DNA of 64,000 nt from Climacteris rufus (taxonomy: Eukaryota; Chordata; Aves; Passeriformes; Climacteridae), in NCBI GenBank assembly GCA_013398175.1, contig VZRZ01002176.1, positions 347,946 through 411,945 of the forward strand. The letters run 5' to 3'. A model generated the notes under the pieces. That model worked only from the letters and a program-made list of their open reading frames with translations. It was not told where the DNA came from and did no database searches. The position numbers and the translations under genes are program-made. Shown here piece after piece: positions 47,327-62,317 of this stretch. Every line of letters begins with the position of its first letter. The first letter of the stretch is position 1.

Positions 47327-50300
47327 CTGAAAGGAAAAGAGAGAAAAAAGAAAAAAAAAAAACATAGCCAGTGTTTAAAATACTCAATACCAAAACTATT
47401 TGTATATAATCTGTGCAACCTATTCATAAGCTCATAGCATTTCAGTTACTACTGATATGTGCAAAGACACCGTTTCATGACAAATCATCCAAAAATTTAA
47501 CTTTGGGAAGTGAGACTAGGAAATCAGTAACATATATTCATCAGTAACTCAGACAATCCTGTTTACTAGATTTACTCATACATGTTAGAAAACAGATTGT
47601 GTGAGAGACTAGAAACATAAACCTTTTAACTACAGTTACTGAGACCTTCCTTCGGAGTGTTTGAGCCTTGACTTCCCAGGGCCAGACACACACACAAACA
47701 CACATGAGCACATTCATGGAAGAAACAAGTGTACAGCCAGCCTGACAGCAGGCCTTGCAACATTTCAAACAGACAGATGTGCAATGTATGGAAAAATTAG
47801 AAACTGCCTTGTGAGGTCAAGGACGATATCTGCTTTTTCAAACCAGTGCAGGTATTTGCAGCTTTAAAGTCTGAGGGGACACCTCAGTGACAGCACAAAT
47901 ATTGCCAAAGGCATTTTTCTACCAGTGTTTCTCAACTAACCTGGCCAAGCAGTGGACACTGGATATAAAGTGACTCACCTTTTTCAGTCTATGGTACCAA
48001 ACAAATTCTAGCTGCAATATTGTTTCCCAGTACCATCTTATTTCAAAAAGACAAAAATGTTAAGCTACTTTCATGGGTCTATATGGATTAGCAGAATGTG
48101 GAACTATGTTTTTGCACTAGTGCAAATCTTTAACATAGATCACCTCTGCTATCTGTTAGAAGAACCTTGACATGGAAAGGCCTTGGAAGACAACATAAGT
48201 CTTCTAATAATTTTAACTGAGACTCACTTCAGCTACAGTTATCATCCTAGGTTTTCAGTTTCGGTGTGAATTCCATTCTGAAATTACACACAGCCATATC
48301 ATTGCAACTACAATAACTAGAAGTATCTTAAACTCTTACATTTTAGACATAAGAGTTTAGATAACAAAGTAAATTAATAGAGAATGGCATAACTACAGCA
48401 GAAAAATAGGATTCCTAAGTACATGTTACTTTCAGTGCTTTATCTTTTATCATTATTAAGCAGGAGAAAAGAATATACAATACAGAATATGGCACAAGAT
48501 GAGAAGAATAATCCTTTCTTTACACAGTCCATTTTCTCATTTTTCCAAGCCTGAAATAAGCTTATTGGAAGCAGACTTTGCCACCAACTTTCATTACTGC
48601 TCTGTCAAATAAAATCAGATGCTTAAATTCCATTTATAGGCATAATTATGGGGGTGGGGTTTTTTTGCATCTGTGCCTTTTGTTATGGATAAAAACAAAC
48701 ACCAAAGAATCTACCCTAAATTAGAGCTCTTAATGCAGAATAGACAGGTCTGTCTTTCAAAACAAAAGACAAAGTACATACACATTACTTTGCTCCAGTA
48801 GGCAGAAATCTATTTGTTTAATTTGTTAATGGTAAGGTTATAGTTGAGACAAAGTAATGTATTGTCAAAGAACAACAAAATGTTCTCTACCAGTACAAAA
48901 GTATTTTGTATAAATCCAGAAGAGCCGCATTTCCAGCTGGCACCCAAAATATAAAAGCAGAAGCTTTATCACTTCTGCAGACCAATTATAGTGTGAATGG
49001 AGCATTCATGCACTTTTGAGGGTGCAATGCAATGAAACCCCTAACTAAACTTTAGACTAATAAATTTAACATTTGCAAAAAATGAAAGAAATCATTAATG
49101 ACTAATTTGACCTGAATAGTTTTAAAATGTGTATTAAAGCTAACAAAAATCAGTCTGATTGGAAGACACAGCATCTCTCCCAGCTGCACAGAACACCCAT
49201 GGAGAAAAGTTAATGGGACTCTTCCTCCAATGGTACCCCGATGGTGCACTGGGGAGCAGCTCTAATTCAAAAGAGTGCCTGGCATTCAGTGGCCACACGC
49301 CACAGCTGCTGTGGAGTTCAACAGCTGGCTCATAAATGGGTGGCTGTGATGAGTACACAAGAACAGGAAAAACACATCATTCAGCATTTAGTACTGACTG
49401 GCCTGGAGGTCAGGAATTTGTGGCATTTTAATCTAAAAAGGCAATAGTCATAACAGAGGAAAAAAATGCATCAGAAAGACTGGTACTGAAGTTAAAAAGT
49501 AACTCAAACTTACTACAGAGGTGAACAAAAAAGTGGGCCTTAAACCCAGCAAAATTTCTGAGAAATTAGGAGGTGGGAAATGTAAATTTGCTAGGAAAGA
49601 AACTTTTTAAAGTTTCTCCAAATAACACAAAGAACTTCTTTTTATGAAGAAGACAAAATCCAGCAACTGTGGTTGTTTAGTTTTCATAACAAATGAGACG
49701 AGATTTCTCCAGAAATTTTTAAATAAAAGCCTGCTGCTGTCCATAATTCAGGTGAGAAATGATCTATTCTTCTTTTGAATATCAGACACTTCTCACTTAA
49801 CTTATGTAAATACCTCATTTATGAGTGTTGATACAGTAGCACTTCCACAGTCATTGGATAAGGAATTCAAGGACTCCTTCACACTGAAAGAGACCTCCGG
49901 AGGTAACTGGTCCAAGTATGATTCAAGAGTCAGTTTTGAACTAGGTCAGGTTGCCCAGGTTCATACCCAATAAAGTCTTTAGTATCTCCAAGGAAAAAGA
50001 TATATGAAAAAACAGATGGGCTCTTATTCAACAGTGGAACTCTGTTCCTCCATTGACATGACTGAAGAATACCAAAAAAGTCAGAAAAAAAAGAAAAGAC
50101 ATAACCCTACACCAATCTAGAGTTTATTGCTCTACTTTCAAAATCCTATGACTCTCTGTTTTACCTCTTGGGATCTACTCAGGTGGGCTATTTCCTGGTA
50201 TAGCTCAAGGAAATATATATATATCCCATCATGTCTGCTATTAGACCTTTTCTCTGTTGCCAGAGATCAGACTGCTGTTTTATGTTATTTTGTTGTGTGT

Positions 50301-51351
50301 GTACAGTGTAGTTTTTCAACAGCAAGCAGCACAAAATAGAAAGTCAAATGAAAATAACAGATAAAATTATGACATTACTCAGAAGATCAACAGAGATGTT
50401 CTTCATCATTACATCAAAAAAGTTCTTATGTCTAGAAATGGTTTACAAATCAAGAACAAAAATTAAATATCTAAGCAATACCCAACAAGCCCACCTTGTA
50501 TATGGGGATTTTTCATACAGAGGGATTGAGTATTTTGCTCCATACTTCACAGAAAGCTTTGCAGCAAAGCAAACACCTTTAGAAAACAGCCTTATCTGAA
50601 TGGAAGTTGTCAGAAATTCAGATTTATTCAGACCACTAAATTAAACTTAATTTTAAACAAAACAGTGAAAATAGGAAGATGAGAGAAATGCAAAAACTTT
50701 TAGATGCAGTATGATGTAATGATGCTTCTGCTACAAATACAGATTAAAAACAACTACAATTTTTCCCACTTCAATTTATAATTATTCATCTGGGGTTTTT
50801 TTAATGAAGAAAAAGATGACCACAGGTATACCTTTAGTTCATAGAGAAAGCAACAAGCAGCCCATAACCATCTGTAAATGCTGGTAAGATAAATTGCCTT
50901 TTGGTAATTAATGGACTGATTTCAGATTGTTCTCAGGTGAGCAATCTATATGTGCTCAACCATCCAATATATAAGTAAGTGCAAAAGAAGACTGAAGTTA
51001 CCACATGGCATTCAAGAGATCCTTTCAAATGTAGTCATCTCAAACACCATGCATTTGTAAAATTAGCATCCAACACCACTGAGGGGCCAGCTCCAGCCTC
51101 TTTACAAATGCCAAAAATTTTTTTAAGCTTCGAATTAATTAAAAAAGGAATTCAAAGGCCTAATAGTTACAGACTTATGAGCTAGATTTCCTTCATGTTC
51201 ATGAACAAAGCATTCTTACACATCTATGAGAAAAAGCAGTAAAATTTACTCAAGTGTTTGTAATGGTAAACATTTAACAGAACATACATCACTAAACTAT
51301 TGATGTGAGTGGCAATGATGAAAAACAAACAAAACCCTCATATAGGCTTAC
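47327..51351. other. Intron with a diverged CR1 fragment
   Basis: About 4.0 kb of AT-rich intron. It has an ACACAC-type stretch near 47688-47704 and a reverse-oriented CR1-like piece near 49862-50000. Confidence 0.6.
49862..50000 (-). mobile_element. Old CR1 LINE fragment
   Basis: GAGACCTCCGGAGGTAACTGGTCCAA followed by GAACTAGGTCAGGTTGCCCAGG and AGTATCTCCAAGGA in spaced pieces is the reverse complement of a diverged CR1 3' region. Confidence 0.65.
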
Positions 51352-51456
51352 CTTCTGTTCTGAATTCTCATAAAACAACAGCCCAAAATAGTCCTTTTCC
51401 AGTAAATTGAGGTGTTCACATACTTTATCAAACAGCACTTGTCCTTTTGCTCTTTT
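51352..51456 (-). CDS. EPB41L2: EPB41L2 FERM F1 exon (105 nt)
   Basis: It encodes 35 residues, KRAKGQVLFDKVCEHLNLLE and KDYFGLLFYENSEQK. It is the ubiquitin-like F1 lobe containing the LLEKDYFGL motif, which in 4.1R lies at the band 3-binding site. The acceptor is CACCCCTCAG|AAA and the donor AAG|GTAAGC, both phase 0. It is the first coding exon in the window; the preceding exon (the CKVTLLDG-type strand) is outside. Confidence 0.98.
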
Positions 51457-52424
51457 CTGAGGGGTGGGAGAGTAGGAAAATAATAAAAAAAATAAGGAAA
51501 AAAGAAAAAGAGAAAATTATTATCAATAAATCAGTAAAGTGTTTAATTATAGATATTGTTATTTGATGATATTAGTCAGAAAAATTTAAAGTATCAATAA
51601 AGCAGGTTATAAAGCTATAAGCTTTATTACAAAGACCGTTCACCGTATTTCAAAGCTGTACATATCCTTGACAAAAATAGAGAAATTTCAAGTTGAATAC
51701 ACAAGGAAAATTCAGTACTTAAACAGATCTCAATATTTTGCACTATTAAGTATCACTAAAAAGTTTATCTGAATCTTTATTTTTTAAATAGGGGGAGACT
51801 TTATTAGAGCCAACTTTTTCTGCATTATCTTCTAAAAATTAATATATTTTCTACAGCGTTCATTTCCATTAATTTCAGCATTTCTATTATTTTGGTATAC
51901 ATCTCAATGACTTATGAATCACATGATTTGAATGCACTGAAAAAATAAAGTGTATTATCTTCAAGAGACCTAAAAGAACAAGCAGACCACTAAAAGTTGA
52001 TGCTCAGAGCAGCAGAAGTAGCATGCAAGTGCAAGCTGAACATATGCAACATGTCTAGTTGTCGATACTGCAGTGGTTTTGAGGGGCAGAAATTAAGACT
52101 GCTGCTTTCTATCTGCATATTTCTGGAATCTCTCAGTACCCAACAAATCCATTAGACACTCAAAAATAAAAAAACACAAGTCTTCAAGAAGCGTACTCCT
52201 CCTAAAAATATTACTTGTGGAAGTCAGTAACAAAGGAAAAAACCTCAACACATTTTTATCTGAGGTTAGTTTCAGTATTGTAGTCTGATACTTTACAATA
52301 GTAATTGAAGACTAATCATCATTTTAACACACTCTTAAAAAACGTCTTAAAAAGGCCAGTTGGTGAGCTCAGTATTACCAGAGCTTAAGTAAATGGCAGC
52401 CAGTCCTGAAGTTTTATCTGTTCT

Positions 52425-52756
52425 TCTTGTGACCTTACTAGCAGCCTTCCAGTACCTAAAGGGGGCTTAAAAGAGAACAGGAAGCATGTAGTGAAAGGAC
52501 AAGGGGTACTGGGCTTTAAACTGAAATAGAGTCCATGTAGATGAGATATTAGGAAGACATCCTTTACTGTGAGGGTGGTAAGACACTGGAATAGGTTTCC
52601 CACAGAAGTGGTGGATGCCCCATCCCTAGAATTGTTGGATGGGGCTCAGAGCAACCTGGTCTAGTAGAAGGTCTCCCAGACTATGAGGGGACTTGAAACT
52701 AGAAGATGTTTAAGGTCCCTTCCGACCCAAACCATTCTATCATTCTGTGATTCTTG
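52425..52756 (+). mobile_element. CR1 LINE 3' end
   Basis: GACCTTACTAGCAGCCTTCCAG, ACACTGGAATAGGTTTCCCA and the terminal CCATTCTATCATTCTGTGATTCTT pattern are diagnostic of a CR1 tail, about 330 bp, 5' truncated. Confidence 0.88.
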
Positions 52757-55261
52757 TAGCCGAAACTGGGAATGTAAACAAGGGCATCCCATATGTCTGT
52801 AGTGCTAGTAATGAAACGCAGGTCCAGGCCCTACTTCCGTACACCAGGTTTTAAGGAAAATATTTGTTGTACTGGAGATGGCAGAAGACAAACATTTAGA
52901 GCAGACAGCTCACACCACACACTTAGGGATAGTAAGACAAGAAGTTCTTTCCACAGTTAAAATCTGAACACGACTGGCCTGCAGGCTCCCGGTTTGAACC
53001 AACTCCTTCATGGCAGCTCTGCTATTTGTGGCATTTATCAATGAGGCCATCACATGGCCTATGGCCTTTTCAGAGGTCTGTCAGCTTATAGGAATTTTTG
53101 CATTTGCTTATCCTACAGATTTCAGTAGATGCCACGCACCACTGCCATTCCACAGAAACGCTGTCGGCTGCCCGAGTGTAGGCCCTGGTGACACTGCGGC
53201 CATTGTCCCTGCAGACAGCGGCAGAGCGCTCACAGGGAGCCCCTTTCCGGCACTCCCGGAGCTCGGTAAAGGCCAAGAGCGGAGGGAGAGGGGAGAAAAG
53301 AAGGTATGCACTGAGCAAAGAGTGAAGGCATTGTTGGTTTATTCCCTAAGAATCCAAAGCTTTATTCAAAATCGTGCTGTCCAGCAGACATTCTGCTCAT
53401 AAAGATCAGAAAGCTTTCAAAGAAGCAAAACTACAAAATGAACACATTTAGTTGCACAAGTAGCAAGGCAGTGGAACTTGGAAGTCAGAGTGACTTCTGA
53501 AGTGGGGAGCAGGGAATTTAAAATCTCTTTGATACTTTCAAAAATCTTACTCTTCAGAAAGACAGATGACTACTTCCCCCAAGCATCTGAAGTAACCACT
53601 TAATTTTCTTGACAGCTTCACCTATAGTTTATTGAGAAAAATCACCAATACAGAAAAGTGATAAACTGAAAGTGGGAAATGTATAAGCAAGAGAGAGTTC
53701 AAAGAATCTTAGCTTGCCTAGATGCATGTAATAAATATCACTTTTCTTCCCAAGTCAACGTGCAGGTCAGTGATCACACTCTGCACAGGCAAGTTTCAGT
53801 TACACATATTTCAGTAAAGGAAATCTATAGATTAGTGCAAAAATAATATATGCTATCATAGCAAGCCCATATCTGGAATCAGGTGCTTTTTTATAAATTT
53901 CATATACTAAGCCCCACAGTTAGTATCAAGTCTTTGGCATACAGAAACATAAAGCAGACCAATCTACAGGAAATATATTGCAAGTATAACCTTAAAATAT
54001 TGTAGAGTTTCATATTAGGAAGTCATAATCAACAAAGAACTTGGATACACTAGCAGTGTCCACTGTATCTTTGTACATATTTTTGTCCATTTATAGCTCT
54101 TCCACATAAGGAAAAACCATGCCATGAACCCTAAGATAGGTTAGTCTACATTCTAGACAGAAGCACAATGAAAAGACATTATACCATCAGCAACTGGTAT
54201 TTACAGAGCTCTGTTATGGATTCAAAAGCATCAGAAGCCTCTCAGTACCAGCTATGGTCCTCACTATAAGATTCTACTGGTAAAACTAGAAGACTCCTAG
54301 TTACTTAATTTATATATATATATTGTGATACAGTTTTGAAGAAACTGAAAGAATATTTAATTTGCAAAACCAAACTTTTCAAGTCAAATTTCTTTGCAAA
54401 CCATTTGGGGACAGACATTACTAAACAGTTTAAATTATATGATAAAATATAACTTTTCTGGAAAAGCCCATACTCCTAGCAGAGCATCTCTAAACATGAA
54501 CTGAAGACAACTGTTGTGATCCAGTCAGTTCAGAAGTCAGAAATTTTTTAATAGAGCAGGGCACTCTAAAAAGTCAGCATCATGGTTTGCACAGTTTGTA
54601 ACTTTTTAAACTGGATTCCATTTCTTTTTCTACCAGGTGGTTGACATGTCAAGCGATAGTCATAACCAACGTGTAAAATTATAATCACTATCCTTATATA
54701 TGTATATATAGATATATATATTTATCTAAGGGAAAAACACATGTATATAGCACAACAAACATTAGCACTAAAAACAAGGAAATCTTTATGTTCCAAATTC
54801 TAATGCAGAAAAGGCAGTAAAAGTGTAAGTCCATCCTTGCTCCCACAAGAAAGGGAGCACATTCAGCCTAGCTATACCAAGAGGCTGAGAAGTGAGGACA
54901 TGCTCACAGAGCCAATAGTTTAAAACACAAGAGCACTCAGGACAGCAACATTCTGTATTGCTGCCAAGTTACGTTTTAAGTGAGAACATAAAAAGAATGC
55001 ATGTAACCAAGGTTATTCCAGCACCAATTTCAAGCCTGTATTTAGACACCACAGATGCCACCTCATAAGACAATCACTTCATAAAACCAGAGGCAGCATG
55101 TTTCTGTCCTTTACCTCCTTCTCATAAAAAGAGCAAACCAGAGCAAAGCACTTGCAGCTGACATACACAATGGAAATTTCTATGCAATTGGGAATTAGGA
55201 TATCATGGATCTGTTTGGCTATATAAGGGTTGCCAGCTACCGATGCAATATAAACACTCAC

Positions 55262-56216
55262 AGCTACCAGTTCTGTTCAATATATTTATCCATGATATGG
55301 ATGCAGGAGTAGAATGTACCATTAGTAAGTTTGCTGATGATACTGAGAAGTGCTGCTGATTCTCTTAAGGGCAAGAGACCTATCTATGTGGATAGATCAG
55401 AGCACTGGGCAATCAGTGGCATGAAATTTAACAAATGCCAGATTCTGTACCTGGGACAGAGTGATGCTGGGCACAAGTACAAACTGGGAGAGGAGTGGCT
55501 GGATATCAGCCTTGCAGAAATTGATCTGGGGGTGCTGACTGGGAGCAGTTCAGTGTGAGCCAGCAGGGAGCCCAGGCAGTCAGGAGAGCAAAGTCCACAC
55601 TGGGGTGCACCAAACACCGTGTTCAACCAGCTTGGACAAGAGAAGTAATAATCCTGCTCCATTCAGCACTGGTGTGGCCTCACCTTGAATACTCTGAGCA
55701 GTTCTGGGACCCACAATTTAACAAGGATGTGAAGGTCCTTGAATATGTCCAGAGGGCAACAGCAAAGCTGTGGAATGGACGGGAAGGAATGTCCTATGAG
55801 GAGTGGCTTAGGACTTTGGGCTTGTCTAGCTTAGAGAAAAGTAGGCTGAGAGGAAGACTCGTTGCTCCCTATAAGCTTCCTGAGGAAGGTGAAGAGGGAG
55901 ATGATGAGCTCTTCTCCCTGGGATCAATGATGGGACTTGTGGGAACAATTCAAAGCTGTGACAGGGGAGGCTTAGGTATGACATTAGTAAGCATTTCTTT
56001 ACTGAGAGGGTGATCAACCTGTGTAACAGGATTCCTAGAGAGGTGGCTGATGCCCCAAGTGTGCCAGTGTTTAAGAGTCATTGGGACATGCTTTATCTTT
56101 TAGTCAGCCCCTGTGACATGGGTGCTTCCTCACCCTTAAGGGTGTGTCTTCAGGCAGTTGAACTCGATGAGCATTGGAGGTCCCGTTCACCTGAAACAGT
56201 CTATCCTAGTCTTATT
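55262..56216 (+). mobile_element. CR1 LINE, about 950 bp of 3' region
   Basis: It runs from TCTGTTCAATATATTTATCC through reverse-transcriptase C-terminal remnants (GAAATTTAACAAATGCCAGATTCTG, CCAGAGGGCAACAGC in pieces) to AGGTCCCGTTCACCTGAAACAGTCTATCCTA. A 152-codon open stretch at 55555-56013 is a fragment of the CR1 reading frame, not a host gene. Diverged and 5' truncated. Confidence 0.9.
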
Positions 56217-59200
56217 CTTGCCTTCTCCTTTCTCTAGCAGTACATGCAGAAGAAATCTCTACATTTCTTCCCAGCCCTGCACTAGCAGAAAGGATCGAAT
56301 AGGTAATCTGATCCCAGCCTAGGCATGGGCTGTCTCTGTGTGGGAAGGAGGCATATACCTTCTGATGGGTATGAGAGTTGTGGATCATCTCAAGCTAATT
56401 TAACAATTTGAAGAAATTAAAAAACAAAAAACAAAAAAACCCAACAAAAACAAGTGAAGTACAGTTTTTAAAGTTTTCTGTGTTCATTCAGTTTATCTGT
56501 GTTTCCAGGAATGGCAGAACTCAACATATCTACTCAGAGATCAAACCCTTATCGTGATGCAGGACATGCTCCCAACTGAATGACTGCAAACATTTTGAGG
56601 TGTGCAATACCTGTTATTTCCCCGGGGATTTTTTTTTTCTTCTTGTACTCATTTTCAGAAATAGGCAGAGTTGTTTCCCTTGGAGAAATGTAATAAAATA
56701 TTTTATTACATTTGAAAACAACAGTACTCCATAAGAATGAGAGTCCATCTCCAAAGTGGCTAACCATAAATGTCTAAAGGCAAGCACATGAGCAGTACAA
56801 GTCCACTTCTGCCAAAGTCCTGGGGTGCTTATGGGCCTCAGCAGCCTCCCATAGGACCCATACCATCTCCTTGCCAAGGGCCCAGGGATATGCCACAGCT
56901 CAGCCAGAGGCCTTCAGTCCCTGCCTTTGCAGTGTTGTAGGCATGTCCATGTCTCCCTCCATCTCCTGGATGGGCCCAGGACCCAACCTGCAGAGAGGTG
57001 CCCTCCTGGATGGGCACAGCTTAGCATGCATAGCTACACGTGTAACACAGCATAGCTATTCTATTCCCAGTGCTCACCAAGAGTTCACTATGAGACTGGT
57101 ATTTGCCTGAAATGCCAGGGTTTTCTCAGCACCAAAAACATCTTCAAAGACACATATTACAAAGGTTACAGGTGGAGAAAGGATTCAATTTCATTTAATT
57201 TTTCTGAATCTGTTTAAGAGCTAATGCTCACAAGCATTAACACAATGCAGTTCTGTAGCCATCACCAGGCTGATGCATTCTTCAGTTCTGCTTAAAAAAC
57301 CAAAACATCTCTTGCAGTCTGGCAAAGGCAAGGCCACAGAAAGGAGAAGCAGGAATATGAGCCAGGTAGTCCCTGTTTCCTGAGATGTGAAGAATAAGGA
57401 TTGGTACTGGTCACACGCAAAAGAGGAGGAGATGTGTGACAGCCTGGGTTGTTTTCAGAAGGATGATATGTATCAATGACAAGCATATTTTTTGGCTGCA
57501 AAAAATTGTTCTGCTGTGCCTCTTGGCCAGTGATGCATGAAAAGTGCTCTCATGCCTGGCCCACGCTAGTATTGCATGCAGGGAGAGCTGGGAAGTGGCA
57601 GCTCCTGATGCTGCAGCAAACCAGGCTGCTTTGTACAAGCAAGAACCCCTAGGGAAAACTGAATCAAGGGAAGACAGGGGCTCACTCCTGCTGCAAACTT
57701 GGAATGGCAAAGAGAGACAGAGAGCCAGGGCATGAGTGGTGCCTTGGAGCTGCAAGAGCAGCAGGAAAGAACGTAGACAAAATGGCTAAAGGAGCCCTGG
57801 CGAGGGTCTGTGCTCAACGTTGCAGACGAAGGCAGAAAATCCACACGGACTGAGATGACTTCACACATAAACATTACTTGCAATGGTGTCTGAGGATCTG
57901 GACAAATATTTTAAGCATGTGCCAAATTTAACATCATCTCTTTTTTCTAAATAAAAGATGTCATACTTTAAACAGGCCACTTCGTGTTTGAATAAACCTA
58001 GACTGCGCATCTGAGCAGTCAGAAAAAAGATTTGCAAATCAAAACTCAACTACAATTAAACATCTGCTCCATATCAACTTCATTCAGAGTTTTCTTAATT
58101 CAGGGTTAAAGACTGATCATAATTGCACATTGAGCAAACATATTTTTACTTTGTATTAGCAAACTGTAAGTAACCATAGAGTCTGTGTCATATCCAATAT
58201 ATTTCACTTGTTCATACGTGCATAAAATACGGTCAGTGCTGGCATCCTTTAAATGCCTTTTGTCATAAATATTTAATTAGACCACTGACTGAATGCTGTA
58301 AACAAACCCAATAGGATCTTCATTTGCTTCTAACTAGTAATCATCATGCACTTAGCACTTCTTTTTGTTTTTTTGAACTGTGTAATTCTCTGTTAAACCA
58401 CAGTTTATATTTAAAACAGAAAATCTGAACAAGTCTTTACTGCAGATCCCAAATTTAATGACAGAATTTCCTCACAACTATCTACAAAATCACAGAACGA
58501 AAGGAAAAAGGTATGTTTATTTCCCCCATGAAAGCAAGAGATACATGTAGTTCACAGTAAAATATTAGTAACTTACACCTTCCACAGATCTCACTTATCA
58601 GGAAAGGAGTAGGTAAAAATTACATCATTTGCACTGTGTTAAAAACAAAAATTAAAATTGCTCCTTAAAATTAAGTCTTAAACATTCAGCAGTCTGCTCA
58701 TTCAAGCTATTAAAACTCAACTCCCAGCACATCTCAAATATTACACTATTGAATCATGAACTTAGGTTCTTTTATCCTTTAATATGGTTCTGTCATTTCA
58801 AGCAAGCACGAAGGTTCAGTCACAGTTTTTGGCAAACACCACTCATTAACTTCCATCCCCAATACCTTGACAAGTCTCTGTGCTAAACTTACAGGCTGGT
58901 ATTCCTTTAAGTCTCTTCAAAGTAACGAAAGGTAACTCAAAGTTTTTTAACAGTTCACAGCTTGTGAATGTTCTTTTAAGTCATGCTCCTCCAGAACTAT
59001 TCAACAATAGCTTATTCCTTTTTCCACCTCTCCAGGCATTCACATATTACTCTGAAGAGTCTGAGGCTAAGTAGATGTTATCTTTAAGAGTTACAACAGT
59101 TTTAAGATTAAAAAAAAATTAGATTAATTGCTCATGCTCTATGAATGCACATATTGTGTACCTGTAACTCATGCTGCTTAGTATAGTACTACCATGCAAT

Positions 59201-62200
59201 ATTATTTTGTGATTTATTTCTGAAGATTCCTTTAAAGCCACAGACAAACAAACCACAGAAAAATCAATCTATTTTATTAATATGGAGCCTATGGACTTAA
59301 GGAACTAAAGGACTAAAAGTTAAAGTAATTAAATATAACATTTTAATGGAGGATATTTTGCTGCCTTATGAAACTTTACAGGTTTCAAAATAACAATAAA
59401 AAGCAAGTTTGAAGAATGGCTGGTATAAATGTTCATAACACTACTCCCACTCAAAGATTTTAATTCTCCAGAGCAAGTAGCCAAGATGCAGAGTAATTAT
59501 TTAGAGACCACATTTTATCAAGTATGCAAGATAACAATCAGCATCTCTGCATTGGTGAATTGACTTCAGTTCACTTCTGGGAAAGATCAAAACCCACAAA
59601 AACACTACAGCGAAAATTTCAGACTACAATGAACTGAGTAAGAGGTTTCACCTGGTTCATAAGGTTTGGCTTTATTATGCTGTCATGTCACGGACTTCTC
59701 TGGGCAACAGTGGCAGACCTCAGGCGTATCTGCACTGGCATTCAGACAAGGATATTTGGAGAAGCTATACTTCAGAAAGACTATAAACCAGGCCCTTTAA
59801 ATTTGCATCTACAAAAGTAATAAAAATATGAAGACAGATGAGAAGTAAAAGGAAAATAATCACAAAAGAGGCCGAAATATCTGTTCAAACAACTCCATAG
59901 ATAAAGCATTATTGACTTAAAGTTCAAAGTGGCAAGTTGACACCAGTCAGAAGATCGATTAAGGCAAAATAAAGAGTTCTAAGGGCACAAGAATAGATTA
60001 CTCTCAGAGGTGATAAATTAATTTACAAAGTAACCTCAAAAAAGACAAATAGCTGAGATTTGCTTTATGCTGAAATCCAAAGATCAAGCTGCCTGGGGCA
60101 ATGAGGAAGACATGCAAAAACAAGCCAGAAGAAATAACTCCATTGTCAAACAACACTAAGGGGCTTCAAAAAAGAACTCAAAGTAATTACCAAGATACAA
60201 AACACAAGTGGCAAAGAAACAAGGCTTCAAACGTACCTATACTCCTGCAGCAACATTTGATGACAAATTCTGAACTATGGAAAAATAGCATCAAATTACA
60301 GTCTTTTGCAAAGATGTTTTTATAGCACATTAAAAACATGATAATTCACCATGAGTGAACTGTTCTTTTGCCCCCCATAATTTCATGCACAAGTACACTA
60401 TCTCAGCATCTTAAAGCTGTATTTTTTCCAACTGAGCATCTCTCATCCATTTCTACTCTGTACCACTCACCACAGGAATTCACTTTCAGAATGTTTTGTC
60501 ACAGAAATCAGTTTTTGTTCACTCTGATGTACTTCTTAATGCAACCTGCATGATACACATACTTTTTTCAAGCCTGAAAGAATACAACATATAGATTCTA
60601 AAAAAATGCCTCATTATGCAGAAGTTACATCAATTTCATATTAACTAGTCTTTAAATTGCAATAAATCCCTTTTTTATTAACATAATAGATGCTATGTTT
60701 GCACATGTACCTAATCCATCCAAAATAAACTAAACTAGTTCCAGTCAGAACAAAATCTACATCCATGCAAAATTTTTAGTGCTATAAATAAGTTTATAAT
60801 TGGATTGCAATTTATGCTGGTTTATAAATTTTTCTTAAATAAGTACATATATATTCAGAGTTTCTCAAATACATTTGCTCCAAAAATTCAACTCCCTTCC
60901 GAAGGTTCCAGGGGAAGGAAAAAGAGCAACATGATATATGATTTCCTTATGCAAAACCTACTTCTACTCCTGCCCTTTTCAGCTGACAATCATGTAGCAT
61001 TAACCTCTCCCTTGCAGGGATCTTGCCTTGCCAAGACAAGAAGATCCTTGGAAATATAAAGATTATTATTACAGAAATCAACCTGTGGTAGCCAGGACAG
61101 AAAACAAATATGTCAACACACACAAATTTGCTTCAGCCACATTACAATTACAGGACTTTGCCAATTCACTTAAATTAATCCCTCTGCCTGTCTCAGCTTC
61201 ACACTACAGAACTCAAACGATTCAGAACATAGCTGAAATCAATTTACAGCAATTAGGATATCCACTGGTCACTTGGTAAATACTAAGTTTCTAAAAATGT
61301 TTAGTGAAACATGGACAGCCTGGTCCAAAAAAAACTCGATAGAGCCTGTGCTGCTTAGTCTACATCTCAGCGATAATACATTTTTTAAAAAACTAATTCC
61401 AGATGAACTCTTTTGTTAAACACCAACCTTAAGCAAAAACTGAAACCTCCTTTCCAATACAATTGTTTTACATATTCCATAAAAGCTCACTAGTACCTTA
61501 TTGAATTGAAATATCTTTTTTTTTAAGCCTGAAAGAATTCTTTCTATATCCAGTCATCCCTGAGAAATTAATCTAATTTAATTTGTATGAAACACGTTAC
61601 TTTGCAAAATAAGGGACAAAATCAGCTTCAGGACGGGGGTAGTTGTGTGTTTGTAAAGAACTGGGGTTTGTACAAGACATTATATGAAACAAGGTTTCAT
61701 TCTTTCCATTTCCAAAATTCAAAATCATGTTATAAAATATTAAGTATGTTGAAGTGTTTTAAATCACTGGAGCTGAAAAAACACAGTCACAAATATGTCT
61801 AGAACTAAATTATGCTTACAAAGCAAAAGGGAATGTAAGCAGGATAGAAATCTAACTATCACGTGGACAGCAGTTTAGAGAGCAGTTTCTGGTCTACTGA
61901 AATGGCATTTCTTCCTAAGCACACAGACTATTGTCAGTGGATATTCTGTTCTCTCAGGAAAAATTATGAACAAAATGGACAGAGAAAAACATGGATGTTA
62001 AAATAAAAAGACTGTCAGAACTTCACAGTTAACACCTGAATCTATATTAAGACCACTTTTTAAAACAAGGGAAAATAGAAGGAAATAAAGAGATATGTAT
62101 CAGACTAAACAACTGGGGTAGATCGTGGAATTCAATGAGCATTAACAAGAGACTTGCCATTTCAGAAGCTGTTCATAGGAACTGCTAGGGATATTATACC

Positions 62201-62317
62201 TGAACTCAAATGTCCTGCAAGACAGTATAAAGTCTCAAAGTGCAGTCTTCTAATTGTACAAGTGTGGAACAAGCCTAAGAGTTCTCAATTATTTAGGGAT
62301 TTATTGTCTTACTTCAA

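Noticed and set aside
55555..56013. 152-codon plus frame as a host gene
   Set aside because: It lies inside a recognisable CR1 copy and is a decayed piece of the element's reading frame.
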